The notes under the pieces: generated by a model | Databases searched by the model: none | The model's input: only the letters and a program-made list of their open reading frames with translations | What the model was told of the DNA's origin: nothing | NCBI GenBank assembly: GCA_024516155.1 | Contig: JAJJXM010000012.1 | Coordinates: forward strand, 930,001 to 994,000 | Direction of reading: 5' to 3' | DNA: 64,000 bases | Source: Pyronema omphalodes | Lineage: Eukaryota; Ascomycota; Pezizomycetes; Pezizales; Pyronemataceae | Shown here: positions 11,924-22,693 of the stretch, one piece after another | How the letters are laid out: each line of letters begins with the position of its first letter | Numbering within the stretch: position 1 is the first letter of the stretch | Made by a program: the position numbers and the translations under genes

Positions 11924-12507
11924 TAGGGATGCACACGCGACGAACGGCTCGAGACAAGAGTTCGAGCTTTAGTCTCGAGACCAACGAGACTAGATTTCCA
12001 CGAGACGAGACGTCTCAAGACTTTTTTTTTCAAAAGCTCAAGATAAGCTGAAGACTTTTCGATACTTGTATATTCTACTTGTATATTCCATACTCTATAG
12101 GCCAAAAATCTGCCAAATCAAGTTAGATATGTATAGTTTTTCCCATTCCGCTAACCACTCTTCCAGGTAGATCTATTACCAAGTGTAAGAATCGACTTCA
12201 TAGCAAAACTTCTTCAGTCGGCAGTACGTGTTGCTCATCAAGAGCTAGAATAGACTACTGAAGTCTGAGGATTAGGAGGTATTCGAGGAGGAAGAGCATA
12301 AGGATTGGAGAGGATAATATACGGCAGAATTGTTGCTTCACTCGTTGTTTTATGAAATATATTTTCTCGCCTAAAGTCTCCAGCGTCTCGCCGAGACGAT
12401 CGAGACGTCTCGAGACTTACGACTGAAATCCCACGAGACAACTCACGAGACGTCTCGAGCCCAATGGCGGTCTCGTCTCGTCTCATCTCGTCTCATGTGC
12501 ATCCCTA
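11924..12507. mobile_element. hAT-like MITE with GAGAC-rich subterminal repeats
   Basis: The ends read TAGGGATGCACACGCGACGA at the left and, on the minus strand at the right, TAGGGATGCACATGAGACGA, an inverted repeat with few mismatches. Inside both ends are many GAGACG/CGTCTC words, including GAGACGTCTCGAGAC, that form further inverted repeats. Its 584 bp contain no transposase. No clear 8-bp target duplication is visible. The equivalent point in duplication unit A (after ATCACT near 9322) has no element, so insertion may have followed the duplication. Assignment to hAT rests on the TAGGGATG terminus only. Confidence 0.75.
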
Positions 12508-13134
12508 GACTTTGTGCTACCAGCCAAGACCCACCATCTCCCATAAGCGGGATGATACAACTGATACGCCATTTCTCAAGCTGCACTATAATACATCATT
12601 AATGCTCAACAGATACGTCTCTCCGTAAATACTAAAAACCAACTTCAGGAATTTATCCATCTTGATGGTAGGTAGCCTAGTAATATCAATTAAGACATTG
12701 CAATAACTCCATTCAGAGGCTATTATCATTCTCTGTGACCTTTTCTGTGTTCAGACTCCATAGTCTTTTAGAGACCTGTGATCTATCCTCACCTCATCAA
12801 TCTCTGGTCTGACGGACTTTTGCTCTGGAAATAAGACGGAAATAAGAGAAGCTGTGATATATATGGGGTGGTTGTAATGTTTTGTAATAACTGGATGGCT
12901 TGATAGCTGGATAGCTAGATGTGAAGTTATATCCATTGAATGATGTACTAGTAAAATACCCATCTATCAGATGCCCGTGAACTTTGAAGATTGACCGTTG
13001 AGGCATAGCAATGAGTTAATTACTGGCAAAAAATAATGGAATTAAGAATAAGTAAATAATGTTGAAATATGTATGATGGATATACGATAGATATATGATA
13101 GATAGTTCGTAAAATATAGTGAAATACGGTATAA

Positions 13135-13290
13135 CTTATTTTTGGCTTTCACCAGTACAATCGAAATTTCGTTGTCTGGGCTTGTACAAAAGATTCCCAA
13201 ATGCGTACCCGAACCTAATCGAATATATATACCCAAGAGGGGATACCCGTAACTTAATCAGGTGTTTCATAAAAGTAATTGAAAGAAAGC
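13135..13290 (+). repeat. Dispersed repeat fragment, copy 1
   Basis: This is recognised by comparison with 14990-15095. Both contain TTGGC near the start and a CTGGGCxTxT stretch, and end with GGGGATACxCGTAACTTAATC followed by GTGTTT or GCGTTT. The spacing is similar and the sequence diverged. The parent element is unknown. Confidence 0.5.
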
Positions 13291-13332
13291 TAAGGCTAAG
13301 GGAAAGTTAGCATGTGAGTACATAATCCGCTC

Positions 13333-13491
13333 GGGGGGGGGGGGGGGGGAGGGTGAGGGGGAGGGGTGGCGGGGGGGGGGGGGGGGGGGGGGGGGGTGAG
13401 GGGGAGGGGTGGCGGGGGGGGGGCGGGCTGAAAGACGACCAAAAAGCCGAAGAAAAAAAAGTCGGGGGTGGAATGGCGGGGGGGGGGGGGG
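13333..13491. repeat. Compound G-rich array
   Basis: Two long G homopolymers are linked by a repeated GGTGAGGGGGAGGGGTGGC block, with a third run at about 13478-13491. This has strong G-quadruplex potential. Exact lengths may be assembly artefacts. Confidence 0.85.
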
Positions 13492-13899
13492 GGTTTATAT
13501 CCCAATTCGACCCCAGGAATTCGTATCCACCGTGTACATAGACGGGGCTCATAAAGCGGATATTGTTTTCTTATGAGACGTGATGATATAGTATTATCAT
13601 ACCAGCGGTACCATAGTCTTGTACCCCCCCGGCAGGCGCTGGGTGGTATCGAATGACTCTCGCAATATTCTCGGTAAAGCAAGTCGCATGGAACAGACGA
13701 TAGGATAGCTCATTTAATTTAATTTTTTTTGGCGACAGTGGCAGTGGTAGTGGCAGTGGTAGAATAGATTGCTTACGCCGCTTAGGTCGCTGAGTGGTAA
13801 TTTCTCGTACATGTACCGCTTGGATATGTTTCCAGCGAAGTATTTCTTCTCCCACATCCTTGCCGGTGGGGGGGGGGGGGGTAGGTATAGGTATGTTTT

Positions 13900-13903
<4 letters not shown>

Positions 13904-13933
<30 letters not shown>
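13904..13933. repeat. T30 homopolymer
   Basis: An uninterrupted T run lies 20 nt after a separate run of about 14 G (13868-13881). Confidence 0.9.
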
Positions 13934-14403
13934 CAAGACGCAGTTATATGATCCTTATTATCCTTATTATCAATACCAGTAGAAAGAATCACGCCATTAC
14001 AGGCCATCCCGAAACCAGGAATAATCATGTAATCGTGTAAAACATAACCCAACACTGTCGTGGCATATGCACGTTTTCAGCACCACTAGCAACCGGCTTT
14101 GACTCCCGGTAGTTCTTCATTAACAGTAGTGATCTGCAAGGTGTCAGTACCATCTCTTCATAGCGAAAGAAAAGTTATGAGTCGACATCATTAGCGGCCG
14201 GCAGACGACCCTGTCACCCCGGCAAGCACCCTTCGAACTGGAGAACTGGAGAACTGGAGAGCCGGAGATATAAAAAGCGCCCCAATCCGCGTTTGAAACA
14301 GGAAACAGGAAACGACATTACAGCTTACACCCCTGATGAAGGGGCTATTGATTTAATTTTATATCCTATATCTTCGCTTCGAAGGGGGGAAAATATTTAA
14401 TAA

Positions 14404-14492
14404 ACAAAAAAAGAAACAAAAAAAGAAACAGAAACAGAAACAGAAAAAGAAAAAGAAACAGAAACAGAAACAGGAAACAGGAAACAGGAACG
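14404..14492. repeat. (GAAACA)n microsatellite
   Basis: Tandem GAAACA, GAAAAA and GGAAACA units. A shorter copy of GGAAACA units occurs at about 14299-14315. Confidence 0.85.
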
Positions 14493-14989
14493 TAACACCA
14501 AGTGATCAGATATGAATAAAGATAGAATTTGAAAAATGGTTGTATCTGGCTTTTGATATTCGAATCACTCCCCGTTGTGGGATTACTTACAGGAACACAG
14601 GAATTGTGATGCTCGAGTGGAAAAAAAGATCCAGGGCTCGGGTTTGGTTGAGTCCGGATGAGTGAGAGATATGTTTGTTGTGTATCCTAGTGGGGACATG
14701 GGAAGTCTAATGATAAAGTCGACGTGGGAATGCAGTTGGGGTTGGGGTTTATTAGCATAGTAGACTATGTCATGATACCCAGTAGTTAAGCGGCGAGTAT
14801 CAAGCAGTGTGATAACTAGATACACTACGCTAGCTCAATATGCCTAACACAAAAAATGCCCACTGTTCTGCCAACCAAGAAGGTTGAAGCAGAAAAGTGG
14901 GCCGGCCAATTGTTCGATCAAATTTACTTGTGTCTTCAAAGCAAAAGTAAAGGAAAATTCATCGAAAAATATTTAGTAAAAAAAAAAAC

Positions 14990-15095
14990 AGCATGTAAAA
15001 GTATTTTGGCCATAACTAGACGAATCTGGGCGTCTCCAAACTTGCCGTTGGTCAATTGGGGATACTCGTAACTTAATCGAGCGTTTAATCAAGGG
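14990..15095 (+). repeat. Dispersed repeat fragment, copy 2
   Basis: This is the counterpart of 13135-13290, sharing GGGGATACTCGTAACTTAAT and the upstream CTGGGC region. It could be a remnant of a mobile element; no termini are visible. Confidence 0.5.
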
Positions 15096-15338
15096 CAGTA
15101 CAATTCAAGTTTTGTAATCGATAAATCTCCAAGTATCCCAAGAAATTATGATACCGACACATCAATACCTCATCTGATTTTCATTAACTATAATAATCTT
15201 TTGAGTTTCATTACATTTTATACGTATATCCCATAAAAGATCCCTTCTCTAAGCCACCATTAACGATATGAATTTTTTGTTTCCCTGATCCGTAGCCCAT
15301 GATCATTGATCACTCCTCCTCTAATTTTCTACGCGGTA

Positions 15339-17331
15339 TTAATTCTGTCCCTTCTGCTCATTCTGCTCCTTCTTGGCAGTCTTAGCAGTATCATAAATCA
15401 CCGCCTTCTCAACAACACCGTTCTTCAAGGCACCACCCCAAGCCTTTCCAGGCGCCGGTTCACGAGCCAACTTATTCTCCCCATCATAGACCTCAAAAGT
15501 GGCCAACTTAATCTCCAATCCATTCCTAGTCTTAATATCCGGCACACCAAAGAAGTCGGCAACAATCTTGTTGTATCCAATCTTCAAATTGTAGTAACCA
15601 CGGTAATAAGCCTCCTGCCATTGCAACTCGGGGTTGTTGTTGATTAACCAGGTAGATCCATTTGTTGCTACTGCCTCAGTCTTATTCTGAAAAGGGCCGG
15701 GGGAGGAAACTGCAGTTCCCGCGAATTCAACACCGATAGATCCAGCACCGGTCTTTTCATCATATTCTCCATGTCCCTCCCAGACTAGATCGGAAACCCA
15801 AGCAGCGTGGGAATCTCCAGCAAGGAAAACAGTGTTGTCGATCTTATTCTCGATGATGGTGTTGAAGGTTCTGTTTTTGTTCGCTAGGTATCCGTCCCAG
15901 GCATCCATGGAGTTGGGGTTCTTGGTGGCTTTTCCGTAGCTGAGATCTAGTCCGGAGATTACAATCTGCTGTCCAACGACTCGCCATTTGGCTTGACGGT
16001 TCTTGGACTTGATAAGTTGGTTGTAGAACCAGTGTTCCTGGCGTGCTCCCATAAGGGAACGTCCCTGGTCGTTGGAAATTTCGTGGATGTAGTCGGTGTT
16101 CCAGTACATATCGGTGATGGAGCGATCATAAACACGGGTATCGAGCATGATCAAGTCCAATAAGTCACCGATTTCAAAGTTGCGCCAGATACGGAGGTTG
16201 TCGTCCATGTCTACCTGACGAAGAGGCATCCATTCGAAGTGGGCGCGAACAGCGTGGGCTTTACGTTGGTCCACGGAGATTCCGCCATCGTGAACAAAGG
16301 ATGCTTCGGTGTTGTTCATGTGGGAAGATCCCGCTTTCCAGATGTTGTCGGCTACCTCGTGGTCATCCCAGACGGAGATCCACGGGAAGACTCGGTGGTT
16401 GTCGAGGAGGTCAAGGTCGGTACGGTAGGTGGCGTAACGCTTACGGTAGTCGTAGAGAGAGACGATTTCTTTGTCGGGGAGTGGGATACGTCCCAACTCG
16501 TTACCCCAGCCGTATCCACCGTTGGCGTACTCGTAGAAGTAGTCTCCGAGGTGAATAACGTAGTCGACATCGTCCTTGCGAACGGCGTTACCGTAGGCGT
16601 TGAAGAATCCCTGGGCTGGGAGGTGTTAGCGAGGGTTGTTACGATATCTTCTCGTCAATGAATTGGCTTACGGAAGTTGGAGCAGGAGTAGACGGCGATT
16701 CCAACATCCTTGTGGACCTTGTCTCCCTTGCGAGGTGTGGTCTTGGTACGTCCAACGGGGGATGTAACGGTAGAAGAGCCGCAGACGTTGAACTGGTAGT
16801 AGTAGGTGGTGTAGGGTCTCAAGTTGGAAGCCTCGACCTTGGCAGGGTTAGCGAGCGCCTCGTCTCCATAACTTCAAAGTCGGCGCTTACCTTGACAGTG
16901 TAGTCGACATCGGAAGAAGTCCATGCAAGACCACGGTCGACGACGCTCTTCATTCCCTCATCGCGAGCAACCTTGTACTCGACACAAACTGGTGCCTTGG
17001 AGATCTTGACATACTTCTCATTGTCGTGATCGTAGAGAGGAGCCAATCCGGAAACAGTGACATTGGAGTGAGAGTTGTCATCCTCGGGGGAGACACGAGT
17101 CCAGAGGATAACAGACTCGGGGTATGGGTCACCAGAAGCAACACCGTGGGTAAACTTCAAGTCCTCTGCCTTGAAGGGAGAGGTAGGGTCATTACGCTTC
17201 TGGACCTTGTGAACAGCGATTCCGAGATCAGGGTGGTTAAGAGAAGGACTGCGGTAGTTCAAGTTTGCGCTGAAAGAAGCGGAAACCGAAGTGCTGAGAA
17301 GCGCACAGACGAGGACTTGAAGGAGAGTCAT
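15339..17331 (-). CDS. phoD: Secreted PhoD-family alkaline phosphatase
   Basis: The three exons are 17331-16891, 16837-16672 and 16615-15339. Introns of 53 and 56 bp have GTAAGC donors and CCAAG and CCCAG acceptors, and the frame is continuous for 627 residues. Residues 1-18 form a signal peptide. PhoD hallmarks appear in order: HGVASGDP (62-69), LWTRVSP (76-82), SCSNF (198-202), GDYFYEY (226-232), DDHEVADN (286-293), LDTRVYDR (361-368), RVVGQQIVISG (414-424), GDSHAAW (469-475) and a later EFAGTAVSSPG segment. The conserved Asp, His and Arg residues that bind the metal centre and substrate are therefore present. Family role: Ca2+/Fe-dependent phosphodiesterase/monoesterase releasing phosphate outside the cell. 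It has no operon-like context, and the nearest recognised gene is several kb away. Length and motif order are normal for fungal members. Confidence 0.95.
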
Positions 17332-19379
17332 TGTTGGCTGTACTTGGAGTGGACAAAGTACCGAATCGTAACTGCTGCGACTTTCAACAACACAAGGAAT
17401 TTAGAGACATGTTATAGATTTCACAAAACATACGCGAAGATCAGCCTAAGCAGAGAAGCTTCGATAATATCCATTTCCTTCCTTCCTCGAACAATCTTGA
17501 AATTCCAACACGCGATACACGTGCGGAAATCTCATCTCTTCAATTGGCTAAAGAAATCATCTCGATTGCTGACATTTACTGCGCATCTCAAGAACGTGCT
17601 CGACTGTAGCTTCGGACTGGGCGGGCGGAATTAAGCAGGGGAGTGGATCGTTTTCCACGCAAGGCAAGTCGGCACATAGCAAGCTAATATACATCCCGGT
17701 TTAACAGCAGTCCGGATGGATATTTCGGTTCATGCGGTGGTTACAGATAGATTCAATGAGTTCGGGGACCGCGAGAATGCCGTATATAGTTGCAGATGAA
17801 GTTATAGACAGTGGAGACCAAAAGCATACAGTTGCTGTAGATGAAGTTATAGATACTTGAATCTGCAAGATGCTGCTTCTTTCCGGCTTCTGCCACGACT
17901 ATCGAATTATCTGTTGTGTCATCTATGACATTTTCTAAAAATCGTCAGGCACCAGGCACCACCAACCCGGTTCGGTCCATCCCGCGAAACAACCACCTGT
18001 CATTGAAAAACCGGTTATCATCAAGATACATGGGCAGAGCTTAAAAAGCTGCGGAAGTTGAAATCCGCCCTATGGTGTATCTAAGGATCCACGGTTGCAG
18101 CACGTGTAGCGCTATGGCGTTACACAACCAGCCGCGTTCAAGGCTGTCATGAAGCCTGAAGCTGCTGCAAGCCCGATCTGCGGCCTCTCGCGGAATCACC
18201 GCCAATGTCCACCACGCTATTCCCATAATTTCAACCACCTCGTCTCGGGGAGCAAAACGGGAACTCGGTGACGGCGTGATGCTGGTGTGGTGGTGGATCG
18301 GACTGGAAGTGGATCCGGATATGCTTATCGGAGACTCCGCGACTATGGTATGGTGTCATGGTGTATGTACTGCAACACCGCTAACTACATAACACCTCAC
18401 CAACGTGGTTTAGCCGATCGATTCGAAATCGAAACGAAAAAAAGAAGCTTTTTCGGTGCTGCATCACGCGTCGGTTCCTGCCCTTGGCGCGTCGGCGTCG
18501 GAATTACGTACCGCCGAGGATTTGTAATACACTGATATCCGGAACTAGGGTTGGAGAGAACCCTTACCCTGGACGACTTCATAAATGTGGGTTCCGCCGT
18601 TCACCACTGGAACTTGGTGATGGAGTTATGGAGTGATGGTTTTGATGGTTTTGATGGTGTTGGGATTTGCGATTGTTTGTGGTATGGGTATGGGTGTCGG
18701 TTAGCGAGGGGGATGTAGATGGACCACGGCACAAGTGGCGACTGGTTGGCTGGCGAAGGACACGACGCGGAAGGAACATAGCGGGAGCGTTACTGTGTGA
18801 ACTTATAACCTCGCTAGTTATTTGTATACTTTACGCCCATTATCCACGCGCCAACCTTTAACAGCAGAAAACGACTGTGTAAATACACGGGAATGCTGGT
18901 AGGAACTTTGGAATCGACGATCGGTGGAATCTCTGTATCGTCGACCCTTTGGAAGTATTTCGTAGCGCTCGACTGCAACAGGGTGTTCACTGTTATGAAT
19001 CCTATATCACGGCGCTGTGTGAAAGAAGGAATACCAAATTGCGATACGAGAAAATAAACCAATCGCCGCATCCACCAAAAAAAACAGTACAGACTATCCT
19101 CATCGCGGCTCACGACTTGCGTATCAACCCGGCAATGATCAAATGCTTCTCCTCCGCTTTCACCTACATACGTACAAAGATCAGATAAAGTTTTTTTTTT
19201 TTTCAAAAAAGAATTCCTGTGCATAGGCTGTAGGAATTTAGCTCATAGAAGAATACATGACCGACTACGAGCTGCAAAGCGGCAATGCCTGCAGCAGCTG
19301 GGCTGCTGTGCTATATGCGGAAGTTTGCTATAGAAGCTTCTACATTCCATGGTCCACGAGAACGCTACATAAGAATCAG

Positions 19380-19416
19380 CATACATACATACATACATAC
19401 ATACATACATACATAC
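19380..19416. repeat. (ACAT)n microsatellite
   Basis: About nine tandem ACAT units. Confidence 0.9.
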
Positions 19417-20396
19417 TGTGTATATATTATGGCTACATCAAATTATAGCTGCATAGACATCGAGGTATACATGAAAGTGGCGTTTCATCAAAGTATTCCG
19501 CTTCGTACCGAATCCAGTTGAAACCGGGTGTATCGTGGTGAAAAATCCTATATTCACAGCGCTGTATCGAATACGAGATTGCGTTATGGGAATATACATC
19601 CATCAACTACATAGCCTCATTGTATCTGTTGAAAAGAAAATATACAAAATGATACAAAGTCGTACAAGCTAGGATTCATGATGTGGGGTGTGGGGAAAAC
19701 CTGCTACATACTCTCGGATAAACTCACAAAGCTCGATTATGCATCGATCACTCGCTTCCTTTTCGACACAAATTCGAAGAGAATAAGCTTTAAAACCAGT
19801 TTATATCCGTAGGCTGTATGCTGTAGGAATTCCGTAGACTTTAGAATGCGTTCTGTAGCTTATAAACGATTCAAGTTAGCCGGCAGTTGACAGTTGTCAG
19901 TTGACAGTCGCCACTGCGGGGTGCATATATTGCATATAGCATAACTAAAATACGAGCCACGAAACAGTAGTATAATCAGCAGACAACAGGTCACAGGCAG
20001 TGGGTAGCAGCAGTTGAACATGTTCTGAAGGTGGTAGGCTGTATGACTAATAGCTATACCATATACCATAGCAAAAGCTGCAGAATTTTAACATGGAATA
20101 TTCTACAGTCTCCCAGATACCAGGTACTACTTACAGGAACCAGTCTCCATTAAGTCTGATACATATATAGAGATGCAGATAGACATGGAAGTGGAGGTAG
20201 ACAGACATGGGGTAGGGATGCAGGTAGAGGTGCAGGTAAACGTGCAGGTGGAGGTAAGTGAAAATTTTTCAAGTGAGGCTGTGCTCCTTTGAACAAGCAT
20301 AGCCACAACGTTCTTCGCGTTTAACTGCTGTTTCTACTTCTACTTCTACTACTCGCGTCTGAATTCTTCTTCTACAACTCGCGTCAGTCTTCACCA

Positions 20397-20850
20397 TGCG
20401 ACGAGATGGTAAGATTGCTGTGGTTGTTAAGGTATGTATGAGATGACGAATCAATCAATGGGATGGGAGCAACTGATAGGTCGGGTGTTGAAGCTGATGT
20501 TGCGACAGGATCTAAGACATCGGGATATCGAGCGTTCTCTACGGTGATTGATCTTTGTGGTATCGTTTACGGTTGAAAGACCATCAGCAAAGATTATGGA
20601 GGAAACTAGACGTCAACGCATTCGCAAGATGATTACCGATGCAACGCTACTACCGGATCAGTTGACGTGCTTTGGATCCAGAGCATCTCATGCTCTTTGC
20701 ATCTGCGGAATGTCTCGTGGCTTGTGAGTTTCCTATCGTTGATGATGCTAATATCTTGCTGATAGGAGCGCGCGTCTATCACCTTAACGAGATCACGGCA
20801 CACTACTTACGAGAGCAAAGACAGATAAACTGCATCCTTCCATGATGGTA
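20397..20850 (+). other. Possible decayed or unresolved small gene
   Basis: An ATG at 20397 opens MRRDGKIAVVVK before a GTATGT donor-like site. Downstream there are coding-like segments in changing frames (one starting SGVEADVATGSKTSG, one MEETRRQRIRKM, one ARVYHLNEITAHYLR) and a convincing 42-bp GTGAGT...CTGATAG intron-like stretch near 20727-20768. I could not join them into one frame without an implausibly short intron or a frame shift, so this may be a relic. No family was recognised. Confidence 0.25.
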
Positions 20851-21223
20851 TAGACAACTTATTCCGAGAAGATATCTAAGAAAACAGCAATACCGAAAAG
20901 AAAAAAAAAAGAAATCAATTCAACAAGCAACCATAAGAGCCCCAACTCCGAAGAAAAAGAAGAAAGATATTGTTTTTTTAAAAAAAGAACAAGAAAAAAA
21001 CAAAACCATCGCAGCTATAAAGGACAAAAATCAAACACCTGAACCAAACTCCAATGTACGCCCCCCAACCCCCTTATGAATGCTCCAAATTGACCAGGCT
21101 AAAAAAGCAGCAGATAACAAATCAGACAAAAGGAAAAAAAAAGGCCTCGATCATCGATCCGAATGTTGTGGTCATCCACCGTCCACCATCCACTCTCCAC
21201 TATTCACCATCAATCATCCTCGT

Positions 21224-22693
21224 TCACATCTCATCCCCAGCGTTGACCCAGTCATCAAAGATAGGGTCACGAGGAACAAGATGCTCAAGATCATATGCCT
21301 CGTCAGCATCACCAACGACTCCAACGTCGTGGTGGTGCTGGCTTTCGTGCAACATACCATAACCAAAACGGTAGTGGTCGGCATTATGGGCCTCCATAGT
21401 GAGACCCATCGGCATAGCCGCAGGAATTGCGGACATCGGATCCGAGCTTGATGAGAAAGACACCGGGCGTGCGTTGCGCTTGCGCTTGGTGTTCGGCGGC
21501 TGGGCAGTGACTGCCTTGCGCTTCTTGCGGCGGCCCTGGGGCTCGTCCTCGTAATGTTCCTCGTTGTCGTCATCCCCCTCGTCGTGAACATTGGGGCTCA
21601 TAGCGCTACCGACTGGGATCCCCTGTTTCTTAGTCTCGTGGTATGCCAGTCGGAGCCGCTTGAGCTCCTTACCGTCGCGCTTCTTCTTTGCGTTATTTAT
21701 TTGATTATCGATGAATCGCTAAATAATGTTAGTAGAATTCAGATACGGATCAGATTGATGGAGTACTCACCTGCCGCATCTTTCTAGGATCGGCGACGAT
21801 ATCGTCCAGTGTAGTAGGTCGGCTCATTCGGTACACCGACCCCTTGCACTTCTGCGTCGCTGTTAGCTTGCCGGATCACTATCGGGATTACAGGGCAAAG
21901 GAAACTTACCCTCAAGACTTCGCAAATGGTATCAAAACGGACCTTGAAGACGTAGCCACCCACCGACTCGTCAGGTCCCTTGGTGTGGATCTTCTTCAGC
22001 GCAGCCTGGAACTTGTGTCAGAATTTGTCAAAACTTCGGGACTGTTCAACTTACCAGGAACTGGTCTGCGATCCGCAAGATTTCAGGCTTCTGGAGCCGG
22101 TGCTTCCAATGAGCTAGGGGAGTGGTGTCCGGCATGTCAAACACCGAGGAGCCGTCACGGATCGACTCGATCAGTCTCTCCCGAATCTGATCATCCGGAA
22201 TAGGCAGGGAGTTGGTATCCTCGCAAGCCTGCACCTTCTTGAATCTGAGGGCGTTGCCAACAAACAAGTTCTCCAGCGCCCGGAGATCATCGATCTGATT
22301 GTCGGCAAAGCTGTCAATATACGCCGGATCCGATCCGTTCGCAAGGGCTTTGTCGACAATATCTTGACGGAATTCTTCTAGAAGGTGTTCATAATCGATG
22401 GCGCTGCCGGATCGATCACGAGTAAAGTTGGCAAAGTGCCGGATGACATCGATGTCGAGATCGAACTTGTCGTCGACTGTTCCGACTTGGTAGGATTCGG
22501 GTTCTAGGTCTTGAGCTGCGTAACTGGAGTTGGCGTCGGATGGTGGAATCGAATCGCGCATGAGATCCATGTCGTAAGATGAAGTAGGATCGTGCAGAAG
22601 GGTTGCGTTCTGTGGAAGAGGATCGGTGGTCTGGGGCCGGAAGGAGGCGCCTTGGAAGTGTTGGAGGTACTCTGAGTTACGGAAGTCTGCCAT
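21224..22693 (-). CDS. Four-exon conserved-looking protein of unknown family (parent-like copy of pseudogenes A and B)
   Basis: The exons are 22693-22055, 22005-21910, 21851-21771 and 21718-21224, all in phase 0. Introns of 49, 58 and 52 bp have GTAAGT/GTGAGT donors, and the protein is 436 residues. The ATG at 22693 was chosen, but an in-frame ATG 10 codons upstream is possible. The N-terminal 100 residues are acidic and probably disordered. Residues about 110-240 are helical and charged. Exons 3-4 encode a basic segment (KCKGSVYRMSRP, LDDIVADPRKMRQ, RFIDNQINNAKKKRDGKELKRLRLAYH), then an acidic patch and a KRKRN-type basic cluster that could be a nuclear signal. A nuclear or nucleic-acid-related role is only a guess. 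Two decayed copies lie at 7958-8905 and 10690-11505, and agreement between copies supports the exon borders. Confidence 0.8.

Larger units (their letters stand above)
12508..15338. other. Intergenic, no gene seen
   Basis: This holds the G- and T-homopolymer cluster, a GAAACA microsatellite and two fragments of a dispersed repeat (listed separately). A 71-codon frame at 14856-15071 overlaps the repeat fragment and has no start or domain support. Confidence 0.6.
17332..21223. other. Long intergenic stretch, no secure gene
   Basis: The stretch includes the likely PhoD promoter, a (CATA)n repeat, a possible decayed gene at about 20397-20850 and purine-rich low-complexity sequence near 20890-21030. 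Open frames are short and without recognisable domains. Confidence 0.55.

Noticed and set aside
13296..13682. Pro-rich 128-codon minus-strand frame
   Set aside because: It is a translation of G homopolymers and simple repeats with no independent coding evidence.
15306..17634. Several plus-strand frames of 80-200 codons
   Set aside because: They lie antisense to the PhoD gene, which has every family motif on the minus strand.
21054..22203. Plus-strand frames of 77-123 codons
   Set aside because: They are antisense shadows of the four-exon gene at 21224-22693, whose exon borders are supported by the pseudogene copies.
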